Assembly (NCBI GenBank): GCA_963730735.1
Contig: CAVSSX010000007.1
Location: 1,240,001-1,304,000 of the forward strand
DNA from: CAVSSX01 sp963730735
Lineage (GTDB): Bacteria > Actinomycetota > Acidimicrobiia > Acidimicrobiales > RAAP-2
Direction: 5' to 3'
Length of the DNA: 64,000 nt
The first letter of the stretch is position 1, and every line of letters starts with the position of its first letter. The position numbers and the translations under genes are program-made. The notes under the pieces were generated by a model. The model searched no databases. It was not told where the DNA came from and worked only from the letters and a program-made list of their open reading frames with translations. Of this stretch, positions 1 to 9,579 are shown one piece after another.

Positions 1-42
1 GTGCCCGAGCGGGGCGCTGCGGGTGCCGGGCGCAACCGGGGA

Positions 43-3000
43 TCAGGCGACGAAGTACTTGGCCTGGGGGTGCGAGCAGATGATGGCGTCGGTGGTCTGC
101 TCGGGATGGAGCTGGAACCCTTCGCTCACCTCGACGCCGATCCGGTCGCCGCCGAGCAATTCCACGACCTTGGCGTTGTCGGTGAGGTCCGGGCACGCCG
201 GGTAGCCCCACGAGTAGCGGCCGCCCCGGTAGCGCTGGCGGAACAGGCCGGCCAGCGTCGGGCCGTCCTCGTCGGCGTACCCGAGCTCCTGGCGGATCCG
301 CAGGTGCCAGTACTCGGCCAGGGCCTCGGCCATCTCCACGCCCAGACCGTGCAGGAACAAGTACTGCTGGTACTCGTCGCCGGCGAAGAGCTCGGCCGCC
401 GCCTCGGAGACCCGTGAGCCCATGGTGACCAGCTGGAACGACGCCCAGTCCTCCTCACCCGACTCGGTCGACCGGAAGAAGTCGGCGATGCTCAACCACG
501 GGGCCTGGCGCTGACGGGGGAAGGTGAAGCGCAGCCACTCCGATGCCCGGGACTCGTCCTTCCAGACGATCAGGTCGTTGCCCTCGGCGTTGGCGGCGAA
601 GTGCCCGTAGGCCACCTGGGGCACCAGCAGATCGGCCTCCTTGGCCTTGGCCAGCTCCTCACGAAGGGTGGACCGCACCCGGTCCTTGAAGGCCTCGTCG
701 TCCTCGCCCAGCTCCTTGTCGGGTCGGAAGCCCCACTGGTTGCGGAAGAGCGAGGTGAGGTTCAGGTACTCGGCCACGGTGTCGACCGGGATGCCCTTGG
801 CCACCCGGCTGCCGACGAAGGGTGGCACGAACACCCGGTTGTCGAGCGCCACGTCGGGCGAGCGCGACGGCTGCCCCTCGACCGGCCCCTCCTGGGCGTC
901 GAGCCGGCTGCGGTGGGGGACCGTGCTGGCCGAGATCTCGCGCCCGAAGAGCTCGTCCTCCTCACCGGTGCGCTGCAGCTCCACCAGCCGGTCCATCGTC
1001 CGGAGGCCCTCGAAGGCGTCCTTGCCGTAGAAGAGGCGGCCCCCGTAGACGCCCCGGAGGTCGCGCTCGACGTAGGAGCGGGTGAGGGCGGCCCCGCCCA
1101 GGATCACGGGGAGCCCGGTCAGGCCCCGGGCGTTCAGCTCCTCGAGGTTCTCCCGCATGATGAGGGTCGACTTGACCAGGAGGCCGCTCATGCCGACGGC
1201 GTCGGCCCCGTGCTCCTCGGCGGCGGCGATCATCTCGCTGATCCCCACCTTGATGCCCAGGTTGACCACCTCGTAGCCGTTGTTGGTCAGGATGATGTCG
1301 ACCAGGTTCTTGCCGATGTCGTGGACGTCGCCCTTCACCGTGGCCAGGACGACCGTGCCCTTGCCCCCCTGGTCGCTCTTCTCCATGTGGGGCTCGAGGT
1401 AGGCGACGGCGGCCTTCATGGTCTCGGCCGACTGCAGCACGAAGGGCAGCTGCATCTCCCCGGAGGCGAAGTACTCGCCGACGGTCTTCATCCCGGCCAA
1501 CAGGACGTCGTTGACGATGGCCAGCGGGGTGTGCCCGGCGCCCATCGCCTCGTCGAGGTCGGCTTCCAGGCCGTTGCGGTTGCCGTCGATGATGCGCTGC
1601 TCGAGGCGGCGGTCGACCGGCCAGTCGAGGTGCTCGTCGGCCGAGGCCGCCGAGGTGGACACGCCCTCGAAGAGGGCCAGCAGCTCCTGCAGCGGGTCGT
1701 AGCCCTCGCGACGGCGGTCGTAGACGAGGTCGAGGCAGATCTCCTTGGCCCGCTCGTCGATCTTCGACAGGGGGAGGATCTTGGAGGCGTGCACGATGGC
1801 GGCGTCCAGTCCGGCCGCCACGCACTCGTGGAGGAAGACCGAGTTGAGCACCTGGCGGGCGGCCGGGTTGAGCCCGAAGGAGACGTTGGACAGGCCGAGG
1901 ATGGTCGACACGCCGGGCAGCTCGGCCTTGATCCGCCGGATGCCCTCGATGGTCTCGATGCCGTCGCGCCGGCTCTCCTCCATCCCGGTCGACAGCGGGA
2001 GGGCCAAGGGGTCGAAGAGCAGGTCGGCCGGCTCGAGGCCATAGCGCTCCACGGCGATGTCCCGGATGGCCCGGGCCGACCGCAGCTTCCAGTCGGCCGT
2101 GCGGGCCTGGCCCTCCTCGTCGATGCAGGTGCAGACGACGGCGGCCCCGAATTCCCGGGCCAGGCGCAGGAAGGTGTCGAGCCGGGTGCCCTCGCCGTCG
2201 CCCTCCTCGAGGTTGACCGAGTTGAGGATGGGCCGCCCGCCCAGCCACTCGAGGGCCGCCCGGGCCACCGGGCCCTCGGTGGTGTCGACCATCAGCGGCA
2301 CGCTGGACTGGGTGGCGAAACGACTGGCCACCTCGGTCATGTCGGCCACGCCGTCGGCGCCGGTGTAGTCGACGCACACGTCGATGACGTGCGAGCCCTC
2401 CTTCACCTGGTCGCGGGCCATGGCCACGCAGGCGTCCCAGTCGCCCTCGAGCATCGACTCGCGGAACTTCTTCGACCCGTTGGCGTTCGTCCGCTCGCCC
2501 ACGACCAGGAACGAGGTGTCCTGACGGAAGGGGACGGCGGTGTAGATCGACGATGCCCCGGGCTCGTGCACCACCTGGCGCTCGGCCGGCGTCAGTGCGG
2601 CGCAGCGCTCGACGACGGCTGCCAGGTGGGCCGGGGTCGTCCCGCAGCAGCCGCCGATCACCGACACCCCGAGCTCGGTGACGAAGCGGTGGTGGAACTC
2701 GGCCAGCTGGTCGGCCGTGAGGTCGTAGTGCATCTTGCCGTCGACCACCGAGGGCAGCCCGGCGTTGGGCAGGCAGGCGATCGGCACCCGGCTGTTGGCC
2801 GACAGGTGGCGCAGGGCCTCGCCCATCTCGGCCGGCCCGGTGGCGCAGTTGAGGCCGACCACGTCGACCTGGAGGGCGTCGAGGCTGGTGAGGGCGGCGG
2901 CGATCTCGGTGCCCGGGAGCATCCGGCCCGTGAGCTCGATCGTCACCTGGAGCTGGATCGGGACCAGGCGGTCGACGGCGAGCATGGCCCGCCGGGCGGC

Positions 3001-3559
3001 GTTCACGGCGGCCTTGGCCGAGAGCAGGTCGAATACCGTCTCGATGATGAGCAGGTCGACGCCGCCGTCGAGCAGTCCCCGGGCCTGCTCTTCGTAGGAG
3101 TCGCGGCAGGGTGGCGTAGGGGATCTGGCCCAGTGTCGGGAACTTGGTGCCCGGGCCGATGCTCCCGGCCACCCACCGGGGGCGGTCGGGGGTGGCGAAT
3201 TCGTCGGCCACGCCGCGGGCCAGCTCGGCCGAGCGGCGGGAGAGGCCGTAGGCCTGGTCGGCCAGCCCGTACTCGTTGAGGACCACCGAGAACGAACCGA
3301 AGCTGTCGGTCTCGATCACGTCCACCCCGACCTCGAGGAAGGACCGGTGGAGCCGGCGGACGGCGTCGGGGTTCGAGTCGACCAGGATCTCGTTGCAGCC
3401 CTCGAGCTCGGGTCCGCCGAAGTCGTCGGCCGTGAGCTCCTGCAGCTGGAGGTTGGTGCCCGTGGCACCGTCGAAGACCACGACCCGCTCGCGCGTCGCC
3501 GCCAGATAGGAGGAGCGGTCCGGATCGAGCCGGCCCAGCAAGGTTGGGGTCACCGCCAT
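43..3559 (-). CDS. metH: cobalamin-dependent methionine synthase MetH (one frameshift)
   Basis: Transfers a methyl group from 5-methyltetrahydrofolate to homocysteine in the cytoplasm, using methylcobalamin. Joining two frames gives about 1170 residues, the normal MetH length, with all four modules. These are an N-terminal homocysteine domain with zinc cysteines (GGCCGTTP), a pterin-binding domain, the cobalamin domain with the DxHxxG motif (GDVHDIGKN, about residue 745), and the C-terminal reactivation domain ending in the AdoMet-binding RYSWGYPACPD region. The reading frame changes near 3105-3115, just after IPYATL; adding one base restores RDSYEEQARGLLDGG. I regard this as a sequencing indel. 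The ATG lies 9 nt downstream of a TAGCCT hexamer. The gene is divergent from the cobalamin adenosyltransferase. There is no room for a cobalamin riboswitch in the 60-bp gap. Confidence 0.95.
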
Positions 3560-3568
3560 GGTCCCCCA

Positions 3569-3574
3569 AGGCTA
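3569..3574 (-). promoter_or_regulatory. -10 element of metH
   Basis: TAGCCT on the minus strand, 9 nt before the metH ATG. A possible -35 (TTGACC, 3588-3593 on the minus strand) lies slightly closer than ideal. This spacing implies a very short or absent leader. Confidence 0.5.
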
Positions 3575-3605
3575 CCGGCGGAGCTGCCTGGTCAAACACG
3601 GTTGG

Positions 3606-3611
3606 TAGCAT
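3606..3611 (+). promoter_or_regulatory. -10 element of cobalamin adenosyltransferase gene
   Basis: TAGCAT 8 nt before the ATG at 3620, with no Shine-Dalgarno sequence between them; suggests a leaderless mRNA. Confidence 0.5.
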
Positions 3612-3619
3612 CCGCCCCG

Positions 3620-4198
3620 ATGCGCATCTACACCCGGAAAGGCGACGACGGGACCACCGGCCTCCTCTACGGCACCCGGGTGGCCAAGGATTCGCCCCGG
3701 ATCGAGCTCAACGGCGCCGTCGACGAGGCCCAGGCGGCCCTCGGGGTGGCCCGGGCCGAGGCCATCGCCGGGGCCGAGCTCGACCAGCTCCTGGTGGCCA
3801 TCGAACGTGACCTGTGGGTGCTGATGGCCGAGGTGGCGACGGCGCCGGGCAACCGCCACAAGCTCAGCCCGGGGACGTCCCTGGTGACGGCGGACATGGT
3901 CACCGCACTCGAGACGCACATCGACGCCCTCTCCGAGCGCACCACGCTGCCCAAGGAGTTCGTGGTGCCCGGGGCCAATCGGATCTCGGCCCTACTCGAC
4001 GTGGCCCGTACGGTGGTGCGCCGGGCCGAGCGCCTGGTGGTCGCCGACGAGGCGGCCCACGGTCTCGACGGCGACTCGCAGGTCGGCCCCTACCTCAACC
4101 GGCTGTCGGACCTCGTGTGGACCATGGCCCGCTGGCAGGAGGGCGACGAGCATCTGGCCGCCAAGGACGCCACGACGAAGGGGACCCCACCGGCATGA
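3620..4198 (+). CDS. pduO: PduO-type ATP:cob(I)alamin adenosyltransferase
   Basis: Makes adenosylcobalamin from cob(I)alamin and ATP. The 192-residue protein begins with the family's ATP-binding signature MRIYTRKGDDGTTGLLYG. It carries the conserved C-terminal helices RRAERLVV and LNRLSDLVWTMARW, and its length is typical. Its likely client is the methylmalonyl-CoA mutase encoded 6 kb downstream; the divergent neighbour metH uses methylcobalamin instead. The start follows a TAGCAT hexamer and has no ribosome binding site. The stop overlaps the pepA start (ATGA), so the two genes are probably translationally coupled. Whether it should be named PduO, MmaB or CobA-like is a matter of convention; the fold family is clear. 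Confidence 0.93.
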   Translation: MRIYTRKGDDGTTGLLYGTRVAKDSPRIELNGAVDEAQAALGVARAEAIAGAELDQLLVAIERDLWVLMAEVATAPGNRHKLSPGTSLVTADMVTALETHIDALSERTTLPKEFVVPGANRISALLDVARTVVRRAERLVVADEAAHGLDGDSQVGPYLNRLSDLVWTMARWQEGDEHLAAKDATTKGTPPA

Positions 4199-5748
4199 GC
4201 GCAACCGTCGACGTCATCCGGTTCGGCGCCCTCGAGAATCTGGCCATCCCCGATCTGGTGGCCGTGGGCCTGCCGGTGGTGGTCGGGCGAGACGGACCCT
4301 CGCTGCCCGCCGGGCTCCCGGCCGACGTGGGCGGGATCCCCGTCCTGGCCGAGCTCGACGGCGCCTGGTGTTCTCAGCAGGGCTTCACGGCCAAGACCGG
4401 CCAGACCCTGGTCCTGCGGACGGCCGGCGGGGCCTCGACGGTGCTCGTCGGGCTGGGGAAGCTCGACGGGCTCGATGGCGAACGTTGGCGCCGGGCCGCC
4501 GCCGCCACCGTGCGGGCGGCCGGCGACGGTGGCGCCGCCGCCCTGGTCGTGCCGAGCGGGCTCCTCGGTGCGCCCGGACCCGGGGTCCCGGTGCTACCGG
4601 CTACCGATGTCGGTGCGGCGGTGGCCGAGGGGGCCCTCCTCGCCACTTATCGCTACGACGAGTTCAAGAGCGCGCCCCGACCGGGTTCGATCGGCCGCCT
4701 GGTGGTGACCGTCGCCGACGCGGTGGCCCCCGAGGTGGCCCAGGGTGTGCGCCGGGGGCACGTGGTGGCCGACGCCGTGACCTTCGCCCGGGACCTCATC
4801 AACTGCCCGCCGAGCGATCTCCCGCCGCGGGTGCTGGCCGATCGGGTGGTCGATCGCCTGGCCGGTATCCCCGGCGTCGAGGTCGAGGTCTGGGACGAGG
4901 ACCGGATCGCCGCCGAGCGGCTCGGCGGCCTGCTCGGGGTGGCCCGGGGCTCCATCCAGGCCCCCCGGCTGGTCCGGGCCGACTACGAGCCGGCCCATCC
5001 GGCGGTGGTGGGCGGGCGGGTTCCCCACGTCGTGCTGGTGGGCAAGGGCATCACCTTCGACTCGGGGGGGCTCTCGCTCAAGACCCCCGAGGGGATGACC
5101 ACGATGAAGACCGACATGAGCGGCGCGGCGATCGTGCTGGCCACCCTGAGCGCTTGCCGGGATCTCGACGTGCCGATCCGGGTGACGGCCATCGCCCCGG
5201 TCACCGAGAACATGCCCGGGGAGGCGGCGATGAAGCCCGGGGACGTGCTCACGATCCGCAACGGCGCCACCATCGAGGTCCTCAACACCGATGCCGAGGG
5301 ACGGCTGGTCCTGGCCGACGGCCTGGTCCTGGCGAGCGAGCTGGCACCCGACGCCATCGTCGACGTGGCCACGCTCACCGGTGCCGCCGCCGTGGCCCTC
5401 GGGACATCGGTCGCCGCCCTCTTCGGCAACGACGACGGATTCACCGAGCAGGTTCGGGCGGCCGGGGCCCGGGCCGGCGAGGCCCTGTGGCCCCTGCCGA
5501 TGCCCGACGACTACGCCGACCACATCGACTCGGACGTGGCCGACATGAAGAACGTGGGGAAGGCCGGTCAGGCCGGGGCCATCGCCGCCGCGCTCCTGCT
5601 GGCCCGTTTCGTCGACGGTCCGCGCTGGGCCCATCTCGACATCGCCGGCACCGGCCGCTCGGCCGAGTCCTCGGGCTACCTGTCCAAGGGCGGAACGGCC
5701 TTCGGTGTCCGGACCTTGCTGACCCTGCTGGCCACGTTCACCGGCTGA
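4195..5748 (+). CDS. pepA: leucyl aminopeptidase (M17)
   Basis: Cytosolic two-metal aminopeptidase that removes N-terminal residues from peptides. At 517 residues it has the usual M17 length. The metal and catalytic motifs are intact: VGKGITFDSGGLSLK (about residue 282), the KTDMSGAA loop and the signature NTDAEGRLVLADGL (about residue 363). The N-terminal 170 residues form the less conserved macrodomain-like part. It begins inside the stop codon of the adenosyltransferase gene. No frameshift is visible. Confidence 0.95.
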   Translation: MSATVDVIRFGALENLAIPDLVAVGLPVVVGRDGPSLPAGLPADVGGIPVLAELDGAWCSQQGFTAKTGQTLVLRTAGGASTVLVGLGKLDGLDGERWRRAAAATVRAAGDGGAAALVVPSGLLGAPGPGVPVLPATDVGAAVAEGALLATYRYDEFKSAPRPGSIGRLVVTVADAVAPEVAQGVRRGHVVADAVTFARDLINCPPSDLPPRVLADRVVDRLAGIPGVEVEVWDEDRIAAERLGGLLGVARGSIQAPRLVRADYEPAHPAVVGGRVPHVVLVGKGITFDSGGLSLKTPEGMTTMKTDMSGAAIVLATLSACRDLDVPIRVTAIAPVTENMPGEAAMKPGDVLTIRNGATIEVLNTDAEGRLVLADGLVLASELAPDAIVDVATLTGAAAVALGTSVAALFGNDDGFTEQVRAAGARAGEALWPLPMPDDYADHIDSDVADMKNVGKAGQAGAIAAALLLARFVDGPRWAHLDIAGTGRSAESSGYLSKGGTAFGVRTLLTLLATFTG

Positions 5749-5765
5749 GCTTCGTCGGCCGGCGG

Positions 5766-6413
5766 TCAGCGACGGCTGACCCAGGCCGCCACGTCGAAGG
5801 CCATCGCCGGGTGCAGGCCGCCGTGCGACAAGTGCCGCTCGATCTCCTCCCGGGTCAGCCCCCGGCCGGTCAGTTCGAGGGCCCGCGCCCGGGCCCGCCA
5901 GCGCAGCTCGTCGGGGTCCGTCCCGGCCTCGGTCCACACCGTGTGGGCCGCCCGGAGGGTGGCCGGGAGCCGGGCCACCTGGCGCCTCGAGAGCACGGCG
6001 CACCGCCGTCGGATCGAGAGCAGGTCGGGCCGCGCCGGTCGAACGAAGTCGAACCGGACGCACCGGGCCAGGGCCCGGGACAGGGCGCTGCGCCGGCTGG
6101 CCGCCCCGCCCAACCCGAGACACCGAGCGACCTCCTCCAGGTCGACGGGGACGACACCGGGTGACCCGTCGAACGGGTCGTCCGCGGCGCCCTCCAACGC
6201 CTCATCGAGATGGCGCACCAGCAGCGTGGCCGACGGACCGAGCCACGGGAGCCAGAACCGTTCGACGTAGCCGGAGCGCAGGCCGAAGCCCGGCCCCTGG
6301 TCGTCGTCCTCGCCCCGGACCAGCCCGACGACGCCGGCCCACGGTCCGACCGTCGCCGCCAGGTCCCGCCGGTCGGCCGGCGGTGGGGGGACGAGCACGA
6401 GGCGAGGTTCCAT
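5766..6413 (-). CDS. hypothetical protein
   Basis: I do not recognise this 215-residue protein. It opens with MEPRLVLVPPPPADRRDL. In the middle, roughly residues 85-170, is an arginine-rich helical stretch (RSALSRALARCVRFDFV and DLLSIRRRCAVLSRRQ). The C-terminal third resembles a small helix-turn-helix-like segment (LTGRGLTREEIERHLSHGG), and the protein ends AFDVAAWVSRR. No signal peptide or membrane segment is evident. Consistent third-position G/C on this strand supports coding. It converges on pepA and is divergent from the winged-helix gene, with 87 bp between the two starts. The ATG at 6413 is preferred because upstream codons in the same frame show no coding bias. Confidence 0.55.
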   Translation of the reverse strand: MEPRLVLVPPPPADRRDLAATVGPWAGVVGLVRGEDDDQGPGFGLRSGYVERFWLPWLGPSATLLVRHLDEALEGAADDPFDGSPGVVPVDLEEVARCLGLGGAASRRSALSRALARCVRFDFVRPARPDLLSIRRRCAVLSRRQVARLPATLRAAHTVWTEAGTDPDELRWRARARALELTGRGLTREEIERHLSHGGLHPAMAFDVAAWVSRR

Positions 6414-6500
6414 CGCCCCAGCCTCGGTGGCCCACCTTGCCGGACGCCTTGCTGGCGTCCGCTTGCTGGTGCGCGGCCGGTTGGTGAAGCTGGACGGCGC

Positions 6501-7553
6501 ATGGCGACCTCGCTCGCCCGTCTCGGGGCCCAACTGCTCGCCGGTCGGCCGGCCCGAGACCCCCGGACGGTGGTGGAGCGGTTGCTGGCCGTCCAGGCCC
6601 AGGACCTCACGGGTGCCCGATTGGCCATCCGGGCCCGCTCGGCCGGCGTGACGGTCGACGACGTCGACCGGTCGCTCGCTGATCGGTCGCTCGTGACGAC
6701 GTGGCTGAACCGAGGCACGTTGCACCTGGTCCGGCGGGAGGACTATCCGTGGCTCCAGGCCCTGACGGCGCCGACGTCGCGGACGGCCAACGCCCGCCGC
6801 CTGGTCCAGGAGGGGCTGTCGATCGAGGCGGCGGATCGGGGGACGGCGGTGATCGTGCGGGCCCTCGATGGCGGACCGCTGTCCCGGCGGGACCTCCGGC
6901 AGCGGCTCGACGAGGCCGGCGTCCGGACGGCGGGCCAGGCCTTCGTCCATCTCCTGATCCGGGCGAGCCTGGACGGCCGCATCGTGCGGGGTCCCATGGT
7001 GGACGGTCAGCAGGCCTTTGTGCTGGTCGAGGACTGGCTCGGCCCACCGCCGCCGTTCGACCGCCCCCGGGCCCTGGCCGAGCTGGCCCGTCGCTACCTG
7101 GCCGGCCACGCCCCGGCCGACGAGCGGGACCTGGCCACGTGGTCCGGCGTGCCCCTGGGCCAGGCGCGTGCCGGCCTCCGCTCGATCGGTGGCGAGCTCC
7201 GGGAGCTACCGGGCGGTCTGGTCACCCTGGGCCGGGTCACCGTCCCCCGCCGTCTCCCGCCGCCCCGGCTGCTCGGGCCCTTCGAACCGCTCCTGCTCGG
7301 CTGGCGAGACCGGACCCCGGTGCTCGGCGAGCACCGGGGCGTGGTGACGGTCAACGGGATCTTCCGGGCCGTGGCCCTGGTGGAGGGGCGGGCCGTCGGG
7401 ACGTGGTCGCTGTCCGGCGCCTCGGTGACCCTGCGACCGTTCGCCCCGCTCGATCCGCAGGACGAGGCGGCGCTGGCGGCCGACGCCGTACGGCTGGCGA
7501 GGTTCTTCGGTGCCGCCGCCCGACCGATGGCCGTCGAGCCGTCGACCGGCTGA
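6501..7553 (+). CDS. winged-helix DNA-binding domain protein (HTH_42 / YcaQ-like)
   Basis: The 350-residue protein matches the actinobacterial HTH_42 family in length and layout. The N-terminus has RDPRTVVERLLAVQAQD and the conserved LNRGTLHLVRREDYPWL. The C-terminus has LGPFEPLLLGWRDR and NGIFRAVALVEGRAVGTW. Members contain tandem winged-helix folds; some relatives (YcaQ/AlkX, AlkZ) are DNA glycosylases that unhook crosslinks or excise alkylated bases. Here the biochemical role is inference. The ATG at 6501 precedes the first conserved block. It converges on the nitroreductase gene with only 7 bp between stops. Confidence 0.75.
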   Translation: MATSLARLGAQLLAGRPARDPRTVVERLLAVQAQDLTGARLAIRARSAGVTVDDVDRSLADRSLVTTWLNRGTLHLVRREDYPWLQALTAPTSRTANARRLVQEGLSIEAADRGTAVIVRALDGGPLSRRDLRQRLDEAGVRTAGQAFVHLLIRASLDGRIVRGPMVDGQQAFVLVEDWLGPPPPFDRPRALAELARRYLAGHAPADERDLATWSGVPLGQARAGLRSIGGELRELPGGLVTLGRVTVPRRLPPPRLLGPFEPLLLGWRDRTPVLGEHRGVVTVNGIFRAVALVEGRAVGTWSLSGASVTLRPFAPLDPQDEAALAADAVRLARFFGAAARPMAVEPSTG

Positions 7554-7560
7554 CGCCGGG

Positions 7561-8193
7561 TCACCGACTGCCGGCGTCCCAGCCCCCCCAGTGGACACGC
7601 CCGGCCCGGTCGGGAGAGCGGTCGAGCGACCGCGACCGGTGGTCCGCCCCATCGGGTCGGCCCAACAGCACGGCGCCGTAGAGGCGCCAGCCGGTTGGCA
7701 CGCCGGTGGCCTCGAGCAGCGCCGCCTCGCCCCGGAAGGCGCCCAGGAAGCACGCCCCGAGCCCGGCGTCGACGGCGCCGAGCAGGAGGGCCATCACCGC
7801 CGACCCGGTGTCGCCGAACCAGTAGGGGACCGGCCACCCGGTCGCACCCCGACCCCCCTCGTCCGCCGGACCGAGGCCGGCGTCGGCCTTGTCGGCCTCG
7901 CCGTAACGGGTGACGTAGGCCTCGGGCGAGGCCAGGGCCACGGCGACCACCGGCGCCCGGGAGAGCCCGGGCCACCGGCGGGACCGGGCCCGCCAGTCCG
8001 CGGTGGTGGTGGTGGACCAGTAGGTGGCGGTCTCGTCCCCGGTCAGCACCACCCAGGCCGTGCCCCGGGCGTTGCCGGCCGAGGGGCCCCGGAGGGCGTC
8101 GTCGACGAGGGTGGCGACGACGGCCGGGTCGAGGGGATCGGGGGAGAAGCTCCGGACCATGCGCCGTCGGCGGAGGGCCTCCTGCAGCTCCAT
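7561..8193 (-). CDS. nitroreductase family protein
   Basis: FMN-dependent oxidoreductase of the nitroreductase fold, 210 residues. The N-terminal RRRRMVRSFSPDPLD and LRGPSAGNARGTAWVVL segments are the flavin-binding motifs typical of the family. A conserved glycine-rich helix (GDTGSAVMALLLGAVDAGLGACFLGAF) lies in the second half. The Ser/Asn pair in GPSAGN contacts FMN in relatives. Substrate cannot be predicted. The start at MELQEALRRRRMVR is chosen over an upstream in-frame ATG because homologues begin close to the RRMVR motif. Confidence 0.85.
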   Translation of the reverse strand: MELQEALRRRRMVRSFSPDPLDPAVVATLVDDALRGPSAGNARGTAWVVLTGDETATYWSTTTTADWRARSRRWPGLSRAPVVAVALASPEAYVTRYGEADKADAGLGPADEGGRGATGWPVPYWFGDTGSAVMALLLGAVDAGLGACFLGAFRGEAALLEATGVPTGWRLYGAVLLGRPDGADHRSRSLDRSPDRAGRVHWGGWDAGSR

Positions 8194-8354
8194 GACCCGC
8201 CTCCTCGTCTCGCCCGTTCGTCGGGGCCCGTGCACCAGGGGCGCCGTGCCGCCCCGCCGTCCGCATCCGACCTGGATACTCGCTCACGGGAATGTTGACC
8301 CCGCTGGTACGGTTTTACCTGACGCAAGGGAGTGGCGACGCCGGGAGGTACCGC

Positions 8355-9512
8355 ATGCCGACACCACGAGATCTTCTCAGCAAGGCGAAGTCCGCCATCA
8401 CCGAGGTGGACACCAACGAGGCCGAGTCCCGACTGGGGTCCGCCACGTTCCTCGACGTCCGGGAGCCGGACGAGTTCGAGCAGGGGGCGCTGCCCAACGC
8501 CGTCCACCTGCCCCGGGGCCACCTCGAGTTCCAGGTCGAGGGCAAGCTGACCGACAAGGCGGCGCCCATCGTCGTCTACTGCGCCGGTGGGACGCGTTCG
8601 GCGTTCGCCGCCGAGACGCTGGGCCAACTGGGCTACACCGACGTCGTCTCGATGGCCGGCGGCTTCAACCGTTGGAAGGACGAGGGCAAGCCCTGGTCGA
8701 CCCCCCGGACGCTGACGGCCGAGCAGCGCAACCGCTACCAGCGCCACCTGCTGCTGCCCGAGATCGGCGAGAAGGGCCAGCAGCAGCTGCTGGACGCCAA
8801 GGTGCTCCTCCTCGGGGCCGGTGGCCTCGGGTCGCCCGCCGCCCTCTACCTGGCGGCGGCCGGTGTCGGGACCCTCGGCATCATCGACATGGACGTGGTC
8901 GACGAGTCGAACCTCCAGCGCCAGATCCTCCACAACATGGACCGGATCGGCGACCGCAAGGTCGACTCGGCCAAGAAGACCCTCACCGCCATGAACCCCG
9001 ACGTCAACGTGGTCACCTACGACGTGCGCCTCGGGGCCGACAACGTGCTCGAGATCATCGACGGCTACGACGTCATCGTCGACGGGACCGACAACTTCCC
9101 GACCCGCTACCTGGTCAACGACGCCGCCCTGTTGAAGCGGATCCCCGTGGTCCACGGGTCGATCTTCCGCTTCGAGGGACAGGTCACGGTGTTCCAGCCC
9201 TACGTCGGGCCGTGCTACCGCTGCATGATCCCCGAGCCGCCGCCGGCCGAGCTGGCCCCGTCGTGCTCCGAGGCCGGCGTGCTGGGCGTGCTGCCCGGCA
9301 TCATCGGGTCGATCCAGGCGCTCGAGGCCATCAAGCTGATCCTCGACCTGGGGGATCCGCTCGTCGGTCGGCTCCTGGCCTACGACGCCCTGGACGAGTC
9401 GTTCCGGACCTTCAAGGTCCGCCGGGACCCGGCCTGCCCGGCCTGTGGTCCCGATGCCGGCGAGATCGTCATCGCCGAGTACGACGACCTCTGCATGCCG
9501 CACGCCCACTGA
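8355..9512 (+). CDS. moeB: rhodanese-MoeB/ThiF adenylyltransferase fusion (MoeZ-like, domains in reverse order)
   Basis: E1-like enzyme that adenylates the C-terminus of a small sulfur-carrier protein (MoaD, ThiS or CysO type) and hands it sulfur. Residues about 15-115 form a rhodanese domain with active-site loop CAGGTRS (cysteine about residue 76). Residues about 125-385 are the MoeB/ThiF domain with nucleotide-binding GAGGLGSPAALYL, the QRQILH segment, the DGTDNFPTRYL motif, and zinc cysteine pairs CYRC and CPAC. The usual actinobacterial MoeZ carries its rhodanese at the C-terminus; here it is N-terminal. The ATG at 8355 has GGGAGG 6 nt upstream. A second in-frame ATG at 8292 lacks such support. 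moaC elsewhere in the window suggests a molybdopterin role, but thiamine or cysteine synthesis is possible. Confidence 0.9.
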   Translation: MPTPRDLLSKAKSAITEVDTNEAESRLGSATFLDVREPDEFEQGALPNAVHLPRGHLEFQVEGKLTDKAAPIVVYCAGGTRSAFAAETLGQLGYTDVVSMAGGFNRWKDEGKPWSTPRTLTAEQRNRYQRHLLLPEIGEKGQQQLLDAKVLLLGAGGLGSPAALYLAAAGVGTLGIIDMDVVDESNLQRQILHNMDRIGDRKVDSAKKTLTAMNPDVNVVTYDVRLGADNVLEIIDGYDVIVDGTDNFPTRYLVNDAALLKRIPVVHGSIFRFEGQVTVFQPYVGPCYRCMIPEPPPAELAPSCSEAGVLGVLPGIIGSIQALEAIKLILDLGDPLVGRLLAYDALDESFRTFKVRRDPACPACGPDAGEIVIAEYDDLCMPHAH

Positions 9513-9525
9513 GGTGACACCTGAC

Positions 9526-9559
9526 ACTGCGCCGGCGCCCGGATGGGCGTCGGCGCAGT
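9526..9559 (+). terminator. hairpin terminator after the rhodanese-MoeB gene
   Basis: Two 15-nt arms (9526-9540 and 9545-9559) pair with a single G-T wobble around a GGAT loop. No T-run follows, as is common in high-GC actinobacteria. The hairpin separates the upstream stop from the -10 of the mutase gene. Confidence 0.65.
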
Positions 9560-9567
9560 GCGCCTCG

Positions 9568-9573
9568 TAGGCT
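9568..9573 (+). promoter_or_regulatory. -10 element of the acyl-CoA mutase gene
   Basis: TAGGCT 6 nt before the GTG at 9580, directly after the hairpin at 9526-9559; leaderless arrangement. Confidence 0.5.
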
Positions 9574-9579
9574 GGTCGG

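Noticed and set aside
601..3279. Very long plus-strand open frame opposite metH
   Set aside because: Val/Leu/Gly/Asp-rich antisense shadow produced by high GC3 of metH; no family motif, and the opposite strand encodes all MetH domains.
3560..3619. Cobalamin riboswitch between metH and pduO
   Set aside because: Only 60 bp separate the two starts, far too short for the about 200-nt element, and both genes have close -10 hexamers.
4368..6164. Long Arg/Gly/Pro-rich plus-strand frame over pepA
   Set aside because: Out-of-frame shadow of pepA; composition typical of GC-rich non-coding frames.
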